From the NCBI RefSeq assembly GCF_014647475.1, contig NZ_BMPG01000008.1:1-62189 (forward strand): DNA of 62,189 bases, read 5' to 3'. Below the pieces are notes generated by a model. It was not told where the DNA came from and searched no databases. It saw only the letters and a list, made by a program, of their open reading frames with translations. Positions within the stretch are counted from its first letter, which is position 1; each line of letters begins with the position of its first letter. Both the position numbers and the translations under genes were made by a program. Origin of the DNA: Halocalculus aciditolerans (GTDB lineage Archaea > Halobacteriota > Halobacteria > Halobacteriales > Halobacteriaceae). Positions 23,888 to 31,386 of this stretch are shown here, one piece after another.

Positions 23888-25048
23888 ATGAAAGACCCAG
23901 AATCCAGAACCGTGTTCGCTGGCGTCGACGGACGAACCGATACAGAACTACCCGACTGGTACCGCCGGAAGAAAATGGTCGACGAACCGAAGTCCTTCGC
24001 CGAGACGATTCGTGACCTCCCGCAGGCCGTCGAGACGACAGTCGCATACCGGAATCCCTACTCCGACGAGTGGGTCGAAACGGATCGCTTCAACGCCTTG
24101 GTCGAGCCGACGAGAGCGCGCGACCACGCGACAGACGATGAGCCCAACGCAGACCCACTATTTCACGTCCCCACGGACAGCTACGCGATCATCAACCCGG
24201 TCGACGTGTACAGGCCCTTGGAAGAGGTCCTTCGCGAGGAAACCATCGACGGGACGCCCCTCGGCGATGTGATGTTCGGCGAGATCCGGCGCTACCGGGG
24301 CGGCGGCGAGGTCCACATGGACGTGATGTTCGACGGCCTCGAAGTCCGGCTGCCGGGGCGGTCGGACCCGATCACGATGGGCGTGACCTCCGGTTACGAC
24401 TTCTTCGGTGAGCACGCCGTCTACGTGGAGGGATTCGCTCAGGACGGGTACTGCTCGAATTCGATGCGCTCGCTCACCGATAAGGAGGTCATCAAGCACG
24501 TCGGAGACGTTCGGGACTTCCGGACCTGGTGGGAGGAGATTCTCGCCCAGGTCGAACTCGTCGCCGACGACCTCTTCGAGTTCATCCGAGATGCCCAGGA
24601 AATCGATCTCGAGTTCGCCGAGCTCCCGTTCACCGTCACCGAGTTTTACAGCCTACTGGGATTCCCGGACTACCTCGCAGAGCGTGCTGCCGAGGATGCC
24701 GAGGCGAACGCGGCGTCACCGTTCGAGATCGATATGTGGACGCTGCACTCCGGCGCGACGTACGCGCTCACCCACTTTTTCCAGGGGAAAGAGGGCACGT
24801 CCCTCGACCAGTACGTCCGCGTTGCGAACGACATCCTGTTCAACCCGGAGGGCACGATCGAGCGCGTCGAACGAGCCTACGAGGAGCAGCTGGAGGCGGA
24901 CGGCGACGACGGGTCGCAGGCGTCGCTCGCCGGCGAGCGGGCGCTCGCGAGCATCGAGCGTGTGAACGAAGACCTGCAGGCCAACGTCGAGCAGTTCGAA
25001 GCACGTGAAGAGGCGCTTCGCGAGCGGTTCCAGCAGGTGACGAACTAG
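23888..25048 (+). CDS. DUF932-like plasmid/phage protein
   Basis: The 386-residue protein starts at ATG 23888; an in-frame GTG at 23879 is less likely. PTDSYAIINPVDVYRPLEEVLREE, the strands of GGEVHMDVMFDGLEVRL and the segment VEGFAQDGYCSNSMRSLTDKEVIKHVGD resemble the phage/plasmid-like DUF932 family, with its V.C.N conserved stretch. The C-terminal ~60 residues form a coiled coil (ASIERVNEDLQANVEQFEAREEALRERFQQ). Such proteins are common on conjugative elements, with unknown function. It heads the unit behind inverted repeat copy 3. Confidence 0.55.
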   Translation: MKDPESRTVFAGVDGRTDTELPDWYRRKKMVDEPKSFAETIRDLPQAVETTVAYRNPYSDEWVETDRFNALVEPTRARDHATDDEPNADPLFHVPTDSYAIINPVDVYRPLEEVLREETIDGTPLGDVMFGEIRRYRGGGEVHMDVMFDGLEVRLPGRSDPITMGVTSGYDFFGEHAVYVEGFAQDGYCSNSMRSLTDKEVIKHVGDVRDFRTWWEEILAQVELVADDLFEFIRDAQEIDLEFAELPFTVTEFYSLLGFPDYLAERAAEDAEANAASPFEIDMWTLHSGATYALTHFFQGKEGTSLDQYVRVANDILFNPEGTIERVERAYEEQLEADGDDGSQASLAGERALASIERVNEDLQANVEQFEAREEALRERFQQVTN

Positions 25049-25058
25049 CGCAGTCATC

Positions 25059-25091
25059 CGTTTTCGCGTTTCCATATGGCAAACGAAAACG
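25059..25091 (+). promoter_or_regulatory. Hairpin enclosing a start codon
   Basis: CGTTTTCG and CGAAAACG, with further TTT/AAA pairing, fold around CCATATGG, putting ATG 25076 in the loop. It occupies the place where other genes have a family H hairpin. Confidence 0.4.
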
Positions 25092-25207
25092 CCCAGCAGC
25101 AGTGTCCGGTCTGTGATCGCCGAATCGCGAGCGTGACAATCGTCGGGCCGAGTGAAGCAGTGGTCACGCCGTGCGGGCATCGTATCGTTCCCCACCGACT
25201 CGACTGA
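25076..25207 (+). CDS. 43-residue zinc-binding micro-protein
   Basis: ATG 25076 to TGA 25205-25207 encodes MANENAQQQCPVCDRRIASV, then a short strand, PCGHRIVPHRLD. CPVC plus CGHxxxxH gives a plausible C3H zinc site. The gene is too short for routine calling, but codon use is normal and the cysteine/histidine pattern is convincing. It fits the cluster's many zinc proteins. Inverted repeat copy 4 follows it. Confidence 0.55.
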   Translation: MANENAQQQCPVCDRRIASVTIVGPSEAVVTPCGHRIVPHRLD

Positions 25208-25255
25208 AGGCCTGACTCACCGCTGAGCGGACACGGTGGCTACGTCGTCTCTATA

Positions 25256-25297
25256 TTAACCAACGATGTGCGGGTTCTGGAGATTAGTGTTGGTTAA
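25256..25297. promoter_or_regulatory. TTAACCAAC inverted repeat (copy 4)
   Basis: TTAACCAAC (25256-25264) and GTTGGTTAA (25289-25297), 33 bases start to start, preceded by TATA. Hairpin copy 14 and the gene at 25368 follow. Confidence 0.7.
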
Positions 25298-25320
25298 TAG
25301 CGGACTGCGGCTCCGTTTAT

Positions 25321-25345
25321 TGCCCCTCAGAGAGGGTGCAGGGCG
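25321..25345 (+). promoter_or_regulatory. Intercistronic hairpin, family H (copy 14)
   Basis: TGCCC/GGGCG (one T-G pair) around CTCAGAGAGGGTGCA after GTTTAT, 22 bases before ATG 25368. The loop keeps GAGGGTGC. Confidence 0.55.
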
Positions 25346-25367
25346 GCTGGATTCGCCCTCGCAGCCC

Positions 25368-26375
25368 ATGTTCATGTCGCTCGAAATCAGCTCCAGCAGC
25401 AGTACTGATCGCGACATCACCGCTGCCAGACAAGCCGACGTCGTGGCATTCCTCCATCGAGCGCCGTTCGCTCTGGATGCGTATCGGCTCGGATTCCTGC
25501 CTGGGTTCCGAGAAGACTGTGGGTACCAGCAGACCCAGTATCAGGACCTGAACATCCCCGTCGGGATGCTCGATAACGACTTTCGGGATCCCGATCTGGC
25601 TCGGTACGTCGCCCGATTTTTCGAATACGAACCCAAGGTTGGCGTGATCGGAGATGTGTACGAGGGAGACGACGTCGACGAGTACGTGGCGGCTGCCCGC
25701 GAAATTCAGGCGAGTTATCCCGACGCAGAACTCGTCATCGTCCCGAAGTGCCGCGAGGTGATCGACACGATCCCGAACGACCTCGTGCTCGGCTACTCGC
25801 GGGGGTACGCCGACCGATTGGCGCACGAGTTCTCCGAGCCGACCGACTGGCGTGGCCGCCGTGTGCACATTCTCGGGGGGAGCCCGCTGAAACAGTGGGA
25901 CGTCATCCAACAGCTGACCCGACCGACACTAACCGACGACCCACCGGCCGACATCGTCGGCCTCGATTGGAACGGGCTGCATCGCGGCGCGCAGTTCGGG
26001 GAATTCTGGACAGCTGATGGGTGGGATGACAGCGGTCGTGACGCCTCCCACGTCACAGTTCGGAAGACAGTCCGCCACAGTCTCGCCCACATCAAGGCCT
26101 TCTGGCAGTCTCACGGTGTCTGGCCCGACTCGACACCACATAACGATACTCTGGAAATCGAGTACGAGGGCCCGTCACCAACCGATCTCAATAGTGCTGC
26201 GTGTACCGAATGCGAAGCGAACGTCTGGACGACTCAGCGCGGTCCCTTCATCGCTGAGTATGATACCGGCGTGCTCTGTGGCTACTGCAGCTACGAGTGC
26301 TACTTCTCACATCGCCATCGGAACAACCTCGAGGAGATCGCCAGCGAGCAGAGCGTGTACATTCCGCCGGCGTGA
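25368..26375 (+). CDS. DUF6610-like protein, possible TGT-like fold
   Basis: The protein has 335 residues from ATG 25368; ATG 25374 (MSLEIS) is an equally good start. I recognise the sequence (AFLHRAPFALDAYRLGFLPGFREDCGYQ) as a haloarchaeal family I recall as DUF6610. The body has TIM-barrel-like repeats: KVGVIGDVYEGDD, AELVIVPKCREV, DLVLGYSRGYADR, RRVHILGGSPLKQWD, IVGLDWNG. A C4 zinc site follows at the C-terminus (CTECEANVW...CGYCSYEC). GGSP plus a zinc site is reminiscent of tRNA-guanine transglycosylase and of DpdA-type DNA modification enzymes. That link is speculative. Confidence 0.7.
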   Translation: MFMSLEISSSSSTDRDITAARQADVVAFLHRAPFALDAYRLGFLPGFREDCGYQQTQYQDLNIPVGMLDNDFRDPDLARYVARFFEYEPKVGVIGDVYEGDDVDEYVAAAREIQASYPDAELVIVPKCREVIDTIPNDLVLGYSRGYADRLAHEFSEPTDWRGRRVHILGGSPLKQWDVIQQLTRPTLTDDPPADIVGLDWNGLHRGAQFGEFWTADGWDDSGRDASHVTVRKTVRHSLAHIKAFWQSHGVWPDSTPHNDTLEIEYEGPSPTDLNSAACTECEANVWTTQRGPFIAEYDTGVLCGYCSYECYFSHRHRNNLEEIASEQSVYIPPA

Positions 26376-26394
26376 CGCCACGAGTGTTTTTTCG

Positions 26395-26410
26395 CGCCCC
26401 GGAGGGGGCG
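26395..26410 (+). promoter_or_regulatory. Intercistronic hairpin, family H (copy 15)
   Basis: CGCCCC/GGGGCG around GGAG, directly after GTTTTTTCG, 40 bases before the GTG at 26451. This is the tightest loop of the family. Confidence 0.6.
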
Positions 26411-26450
26411 AGGGCTCGATCCAGAAAGTCCTCCGAGAAGGTAATTTTCC

Positions 26451-26798
26451 GTGAGTCAACAACAGCGTCCGAACGACGTCTCGATCGATTCGATTCCAGT
26501 CGACGTACCGAACACCCAATCAAGCGAGGTCGACCCCGCTGAGGTACCCGAGGAAATCCGATCAATCACCCGTGGACTCGCAAGTGAGCAGCCGCCGACG
26601 AACCCGCTCGTTGTCCTAAAAGCGGCTCGCTGGTGGTACATCCACGGGAAAGGCGGAACCGATCCCGCCTTTCAGTGGGCCATCGAGTGGGCGCGACACC
26701 TCGCGACCGACACGCCTAGCGACGTGGACCAGTTCGACGCGTTCCTCGAGTATCTCGTCGCGGTCGGCTTCGCTGACGAGACCCACGAACTCCGGTGA
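26451..26798 (+). CDS. Uncharacterised acidic protein
   Basis: The 115-residue protein uses a GTG start (26451), the first start after hairpin copy 15. It has a disordered first ~40 residues, then the helical domain EEIRSITRGLASEQPPTNPLVVLKAARWWYIHGKGGTDPAFQWAIEWARHLATDTPSDVDQFDAFLEYLVAVGF. Conserved-looking Trp/Tyr pairs suggest a real fold. No family is known to me. It sits directly before the ArdC-like gene. Confidence 0.65.
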   Translation: MSQQQRPNDVSIDSIPVDVPNTQSSEVDPAEVPEEIRSITRGLASEQPPTNPLVVLKAARWWYIHGKGGTDPAFQWAIEWARHLATDTPSDVDQFDAFLEYLVAVGFADETHELR

Positions 26799-26819
26799 CC
26801 GCCGCCGCGAGTTTTTTGT

Positions 26820-26841
26820 GCGCCCCCAAGGGGTGCGGCGC
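26820..26841 (+). promoter_or_regulatory. Intercistronic hairpin, family H (copy 16)
   Basis: GCGCC/GGCGC around CCCAAGGGGTGC after GTTTTTTGT. An alternative CCCC/GGGG fold is possible. It ends 45 bases before the ardC-like ATG. Confidence 0.65.
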
Positions 26842-26886
26842 GTCCTGAACTGACGCAGTCGCCGTGAACTCGATTCGGTGAACACA

Positions 26887-27813
26887 ATGGCTACGACCAC
26901 TGACTCGTCGGTCTCGTTCGAGGAGACCGACACCCGACACGACGAGATGCACAGTACCATCGAAGCCTGGATCGACGACCTCGTCGACCACGTCGACGAC
27001 GCGCAGGCCAGCGCGGAGTTCCAGGAGTGGCTTGACGTCCAATCTCGGTTCCACGACTACTCCCATCGGAACACGCTGCTCATCAACCTCCAGTGTCCCG
27101 AGGCGACGAAGGTCGCCGGGTACAACACCTGGCGGAATGAGTTCGACCGGCACGTCCAGGAAGGTGAGTCCGCCATCTGGATCTGGGCCCCGATCATTAC
27201 GAAGCAGTGTCCCAAGTGTGAGAACTCGCCTAGCTACCACGAACAAAGCGACTGTGAGTACGACGAGACGGCGCCGGACGAGTGGTCGAAAGGGCTCGTC
27301 GGCTTCAAACCAACGGCTGTGTTCGACGTGTCTCAGACCGAGGGTGAGCCGCTCCCCGAACTGGAGACTGAGGCGACTGGCGATGCCGACGACCTGGTGC
27401 CTGTACTCACGAACGTAGCGGATGAACTCGGAGTGTCGGTCCGCATCGTCGACTCTGCCGACTGGGAGCATGGCGACGCGAAGGGCGTCTGCAAATACCG
27501 GAGTAAGCGTGATCTTCAACCAATCGTCGAGGCCAAAGCCCGCTCGAATCAAGCCGACCTCGCCGTGACGCTGATCCATGAGTACGCCCACGCACTCCTC
27601 CACGCTGATGTCACCGACGAGACCGAGCGATCGAAACGCGAGGTTGAGGCCGAGGCAGTCACGTACATTGTCGGGCGGTATTTCGAGTTGGATACGAGCG
27701 GGTCCGCGTTCTACCTCGCCGCCTGGCAGGACGACGACGCAGACGCGATTCAGGAGCGGCTTGGTCGAATCGGGTCGACCGCTGAGGAGCTCATCGAAAC
27801 CGTCGACGAGTAA
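26887..27813 (+). CDS. ArdC-like antirestriction protein (ssDNA-binding domain plus zinc peptidase)
   Basis: The protein has 308 residues from ATG 26887. The N-terminal domain, with FHDYSHRNTLLINLQCPEATKVAGYNTWRNEF and WIWAPIITKQCPKC, matches the ArdC N-terminal single-strand-binding domain, with an extra CPKC...C cysteine insert. The C-terminal half is a zinc metallopeptidase-like domain with HEYAH near residue 231. ArdC proteins protect incoming plasmid DNA from restriction and are typical of conjugative leading regions. Fusion of the two domains is the normal ArdC layout. Expression is probably governed with the + strand series. Confidence 0.8.
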   Translation: MATTTDSSVSFEETDTRHDEMHSTIEAWIDDLVDHVDDAQASAEFQEWLDVQSRFHDYSHRNTLLINLQCPEATKVAGYNTWRNEFDRHVQEGESAIWIWAPIITKQCPKCENSPSYHEQSDCEYDETAPDEWSKGLVGFKPTAVFDVSQTEGEPLPELETEATGDADDLVPVLTNVADELGVSVRIVDSADWEHGDAKGVCKYRSKRDLQPIVEAKARSNQADLAVTLIHEYAHALLHADVTDETERSKREVEAEAVTYIVGRYFELDTSGSAFYLAAWQDDDADAIQERLGRIGSTAEELIETVDE

Positions 27814-27885
27814 CGAGTTTGTGTCTCTCCGGCAGACGAAGTTACAGAGGTTTCTGCAGTAGTGTGTTTCAGGAGTTGTTTTTCT

Positions 27886-27905
27886 CGCCGCGAAGGGTGG
27901 CGGCG
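27886..27905 (+). promoter_or_regulatory. Intercistronic hairpin, family H (copy 17, near-ideal)
   Basis: A perfect 6-base stem CGCCGC/GCGGCG with loop GAAGGGTG after GTTTTTCT, 39 bases before ATG 27945. It is the cleanest example of the stem plus GAWGGGTG loop. Confidence 0.7.
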
Positions 27906-27944
27906 TGACTGCACTCGTCACGTCGGACAGACCCAGACTAATCC

Positions 27945-28481
27945 ATGTCCGGACGGAATTCAATCGAGGCAGAAGAGACAGACCGAGGCGAACACGAACG
28001 AGATGGATACGCCCCTGATGGCGGCGTTGTCGCTACTGTTCCAACGACCACGACCCTCGGAGGAGATGTGCAGCAGCCGACGGTTGGCGATGACGAACAC
28101 CAGGAGGACAGCGATCCTCGTACCGAGCGTGCTCGAACGGAGGAAATGGACGTCTCGTTACTCAGGAAAGGTGGTGTGTACGATGTGGAGTCGGCGTCGG
28201 GGAACACCTATGAGGTCGACGTCGCGAGCAAGACGTGTACGTGTCCAGACTTTACGAAGCGCCAGCCGAGCGGTGGCTGTAAGCACCTACGGCGGGTCGA
28301 CATCGAGATTCGGAGCGGGAGCGTCCCACGTCCAGATGGACGGCTTCCGGCGACAGTAGACGTGAGGGAGCAGCTTTCGGAACGGATTCTCGAACTAGAG
28401 CAGGAAATCGACGAACGAGAAGCCCGGCGGAGGGAACTCGAAGCAACAGTGGCGGTCCTCGAAGAGCTCTCGATACGATAA
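27945..28481 (+). CDS. SWIM zinc-finger protein with coiled coil
   Basis: In this 178-residue protein an acidic, disordered first ~70 residues precede a SWIM finger (CTCPDFTKRQPSGGCKH, ~100-116, CxCx(n)CxH). A coiled coil ends the protein (~140-176, LSERILELEQEIDEREARRRELEATVAVLEEL). SWIM fingers bind DNA or proteins and occur in transposition- and recombination-linked proteins. Haloarchaea carry many small SWIM proteins. Inverted repeat copy 5 follows the stop by 10 bases. Confidence 0.8.
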   Translation: MSGRNSIEAEETDRGEHERDGYAPDGGVVATVPTTTTLGGDVQQPTVGDDEHQEDSDPRTERARTEEMDVSLLRKGGVYDVESASGNTYEVDVASKTCTCPDFTKRQPSGGCKHLRRVDIEIRSGSVPRPDGRLPATVDVREQLSERILELEQEIDEREARRRELEATVAVLEELSIR

Positions 28482-28491
28482 ATACCCAGAT

Positions 28492-28532
28492 TAACCAACA
28501 TCACTAAGATTCCAGTGCCAGTGTTGGTTAAT
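28492..28532. promoter_or_regulatory. TTAACCAAC inverted repeat (copy 5)
   Basis: TTAACCAAC (28492-28500) and GTTGGTTAA (28524-28532), ending only 12 bases before ATG 28545. At this position it would overlap the promoter or leader of that gene. Confidence 0.7.
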
Positions 28533-28544
28533 ACGCCGTGACCC

Positions 28545-28868
28545 ATGTCTTACTCGCCACCATCCCCACCGCAAGAAATCCCCGACGACGTCGTGGAGAT
28601 GCTCAATGAGCAATCACCAGAGGTGCTCAAGCATATCGCCCAGTACGCCGAGGAGCTCGCCGAACATCGCGAACGCGAAGCCCGACTAGCCGAACAGGAC
28701 GAGGAAGAACAGATCGAGGACCGACCGGAGGATCGTCCGGACGACGTCCCCTCGAAGGCTACAATCACGATCAAGGAGATCAACGACAACCGCTACTACT
28801 ACTGGCAGTGGCGGGAAGGCGAGAAGGTGCGCTCAAAGTATAAAGGACCGGTCAGTCCAGACGATTAG
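28545..28868 (+). CDS. Small coiled-coil protein (DUF6788-like end)
   Basis: The 107-residue protein has a proline-rich start, then a long charged helix (~20-62, VVEMLNEQSPEVLKHIAQYAEELAEHREREARLAEQDEEE). It ends in the beta segment ATITIKEINDNRYYYWQWREGEKVRSKYKGPV. That segment resembles the DUF6788 motif found next to mobile elements. It is the last gene of the + strand series before the origin. No hairpin precedes it, only inverted repeat copy 5. Confidence 0.68.
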   Translation: MSYSPPSPPQEIPDDVVEMLNEQSPEVLKHIAQYAEELAEHREREARLAEQDEEEQIEDRPEDRPDDVPSKATITIKEINDNRYYYWQWREGEKVRSKYKGPVSPDD

Positions 28869-28891
28869 CTAGTCTGGTTCTCTCGTGAACA

Positions 28892-28960
28892 ACCCCCCTG
28901 ATTCGAAGTGAGCTTAATCGCTTCTCAGAAGATTTGACACCCCTGATTCGGAATGAGCTT
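28892..28960 (+). repeat. Origin boxes distal to orc1/cdc6 (two copies)
   Basis: CCCCCTGATTCGAAGTGAGCTT (28893-28914) and CCCCTGATTCGGAATGAGCTT (28940-28960) match the boxes on the other side of the initiator gene. They lie beyond its 3' end. Confidence 0.7.
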
Positions 28961-29002
28961 CAGTAGAAGGGTTCTAGGTAGAACGAACCTCATGATGCTT
29001 GA

Positions 29003-30397
29003 TTAAATCTCGTAGGTCCCGTTGTGAAGTTCTGAAAGCCGTTCATCGCTCTCTACAACTGCCTTCATTACTACATCTTTGTCCTTGATAAGCTGGTGTT
29101 CCAGATAAACACCCTGTTTGTGTCCGCCACCGACCTGGTGAGACTCAGAGATTCCCATTAGCGCGAACGTGCTGAGAATCTGGCTCACTCGATCATATGA
29201 GAGAGGATCAGCACCGACGTCACCACAGGTCGTCTCGTATTGACTGTAGATACCAGAGGTGCGGAAGCGGCGATTATTCGAGCCAGTCAAGCGACCGAGA
29301 GTGTAGAGAACGAGTTTAGACTGTGGTGAGGTGCTTTCGATCGTCTCCTTGACTCGATTAACCTCTGCACGCTTGACTGCTTTGTCGACATGTTTTGGAC
29401 TAACGACCTCGGCATCGGCGTCGTCAGCGATGTCACCAGCAATTCGTAGGACGTCGACTGCCTTTCTCGCATCACCGTGTTCATCCGCCGACCGGTCGGC
29501 AGTCTCGGTTATGACGCCGTCTTGAACGACACCATCATGGAACGCGTCTCGTCGATATTCCAGGATCTGCTCGATCTGATCGCTTTGGTATGGTTCAAAG
29601 ACGAAGTCCGTCGTCCGCATCGAACTCTGAACGCGTGCGTTGAGTTTTTGTCCGAAATCGATATCGTTGCTGATAGCAATGATTCCGATATATGCATCGG
29701 TGTGACCAGCTTCTCGAGCTCGCGAGAGTTCATGGAGGAGCCCCTCAGCGTTATCAACCATGTCGATCTCGTCAAGGATGACAATGAGCCCATCGTAGTA
29801 CTCGTCGATAATGTCGTAGGCGTAATCGTAGTACTCGGCGGAACCTAAACCGATACGAGGGATATCTATATCAGAATCAGATTTGTCGCTTAGCGCACGA
29901 GCGATTGTTCGGGCCACTCGTGTTTCGGTATTATTCTTCTTGCACTCAACGTAGACGCTTGCAGCGGGAACGTTACGTGCCGTGGCAGTATCAACGAGAC
30001 GGTCGGACACGTGACGGCTGACAAGTGATTTTCCAGTTCCGGTTTCGCCATAAATGACGACGTGGTTTGGTTGTGATTCGTGAATGAGGTGTCGGATTTC
30101 TCCAGCTACCGATTGGATTTCCGTGTCACGACCGACGATGCGATCAGGGCCAGGAACTGTTCCAATTGAGAGTAAATCTCGATCTGCCCAGATCTGAGTT
30201 GAAGAACCGTCTTCATTGCCCTCCCGAACGAACAACGGGTCATTTGCCGGATCGTCCGAGTCTTGTCGTTGGATTTCCTCCGAGGCCGACGAGATTTCAG
30301 AAGCAGAACTGCCCTCCCTGTTTGTATCGAAATCATCCAGCTGCTGGTCCGTGATAGACGAATCACCTCCACCATCTGGTTCTTCATTGTCTGTCAT
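29003..30397 (-). CDS. cdc6: Orc1/Cdc6 replication initiator 1
   Basis: The 464-residue protein has a long acidic, disordered N-terminus (~1-70). The AAA+ core has Walker A GETGTGKS at 117-124 and Walker B DEID at 209-212, with a sensor-2-like region after MTDFVFEP-type sequence. A winged helix ends the protein (residues ~350-450, KLVLYTLGRLTGSNNRRFRTSGIYSQYETTC). Origin boxes flank the gene on both sides, so this is the likely initiator for this plasmid. ATP-bound Orc1/Cdc6 opens the origin and loads MCM. Base composition is slightly lower in GC than the accessory series. Confidence 0.92.
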   Translation of the reverse strand: MTDNEEPDGGGDSSITDQQLDDFDTNREGSSASEISSASEEIQRQDSDDPANDPLFVREGNEDGSSTQIWADRDLLSIGTVPGPDRIVGRDTEIQSVAGEIRHLIHESQPNHVVIYGETGTGKSLVSRHVSDRLVDTATARNVPAASVYVECKKNNTETRVARTIARALSDKSDSDIDIPRIGLGSAEYYDYAYDIIDEYYDGLIVILDEIDMVDNAEGLLHELSRAREAGHTDAYIGIIAISNDIDFGQKLNARVQSSMRTTDFVFEPYQSDQIEQILEYRRDAFHDGVVQDGVITETADRSADEHGDARKAVDVLRIAGDIADDADAEVVSPKHVDKAVKRAEVNRVKETIESTSPQSKLVLYTLGRLTGSNNRRFRTSGIYSQYETTCGDVGADPLSYDRVSQILSTFALMGISESHQVGGGHKQGVYLEHQLIKDKDVVMKAVVESDERLSELHNGTYEI

Positions 30398-30431
30398 AGA
30401 TTCATCCTGGGAAGGAACCTACTTAGTCGTT

Positions 30432-31142
30432 ACTCCCCTCGTTCGGAATGAGATTCGTTGGATATCGGTACTAAACAGCGGAAAATCGATAGGTGACATC
30501 ACCATACCTGATGATACCCGATTCAGAGTGAGCTATTTCCTAGAACGAGAGGATTGCCAGCAGCTCAAATGATCAGCGGGTTCAGATCAACCCCCTCGTT
30601 CGGAATGAGGTAGTACAAGTTGGTCCATCATCCAAGGATTGGCAATGCTGTAGAGACCCCCCTGATTCGGAGTGAGCTATCACCGAACTAATGGACGATA
30701 TTGATGCCAGCTTAATCAAGATGGATGTAGATTGGAGTTGGAAGGACACACCCCCCTGATTCGGAATGAGATCCCGTAAGACTAACCGTATGGGCGCGAT
30801 CTTCTAACAACCAACTAGGCGGTCCTTAACTAGGACGAGTCATTCTCTCCAAATCGAAAGACAGCGTAGACTTTCAAGATTAACCGTCTAGTTATAACCC
30901 TAGCTTTATTACCTAGCCAGACTAAAATTCCACTAAGTGAAATACAGCACTAGTTAGGAGTATTAGTGAATACACCTAACACTGGAAGTACAGCTCTTCT
31001 ATCCCTTGAATTGAAGCAGTAAATTATACGTCGAGAGCGTATATCCGATCAATCCATTACTGAAACCTCCTCATCGGGTGGAAATTCACCTTCTAATCAG
31101 GCGGTATAGAGGGTATCATCTCATTCCGAACGAGGGGGGTGT
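30432..31142. other. Replication origin: inverted origin boxes around an AT-rich segment
   Basis: Boxes related to CCCCTGATTCGGAATGAG or CCCCTCGTTCGGAATGAG lie at 30432-30454, 30514-30534 (degenerate), 30589-30610, 30656-30679 and 30749-30772 on the + strand, and at 31118-31142 in the opposite orientation. Between the last + box and the inverted box is ~340 bases of AT-rich sequence without a gene (30780-31117). Oppositely oriented boxes with a terminal C/G-run around an unwinding segment, beside orc1/cdc6, is the standard haloarchaeal origin layout. Confidence 0.85.
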
Positions 31143-31245
31143 GTGGTTCCACTCGTATCTTGTTGTAACTACAGGGGTAGAATGAGGTGATCTTAGTCGT
31201 TCGTGTCTTATCTTCGTGAGTAAGGGCGACACGTTCTCGTGACGC

Positions 31246-31368
31246 CTTCTCGTCATCGACGCCTACGAGATTTCGACGCGGGTCAACAATCCCGGAAACG
31301 ACAATCCGCAGGTTATCGAACCGCTGGACCACGAGCAGTCCGGACTCGGTGAATTCAGTTCGGGGTAG
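31246..31368 (+). pseudogene. 3' remnant of an unidentified gene
   Basis: A short + strand frame with normal haloarchaeal codon use encodes AYEISTRVNNPGNDNPQVIE and then PLDHEQSGLGEFSSG before TAG 31366-31368. There is no start, promoter or upstream continuation. It looks like the tail of a gene truncated when the origin and the second initiator were brought together. Confidence 0.3.
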
Positions 31369-31386
31369 CTGTCGAGTTCCTCGTCG

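Noticed and set aside
7308-27905. Family H hairpins as ordinary intrinsic terminators
   Set aside because: The T-run precedes the stem instead of following it, and the hairpins track the next start codon. The T-run alone may still end the upstream transcript.
30398-31386. Origin repeats as transposon ends or IS remnants
   Set aside because: They vary in centre, occur in both orientations around an AT-rich segment and flank an initiator gene, which fits origin boxes better.
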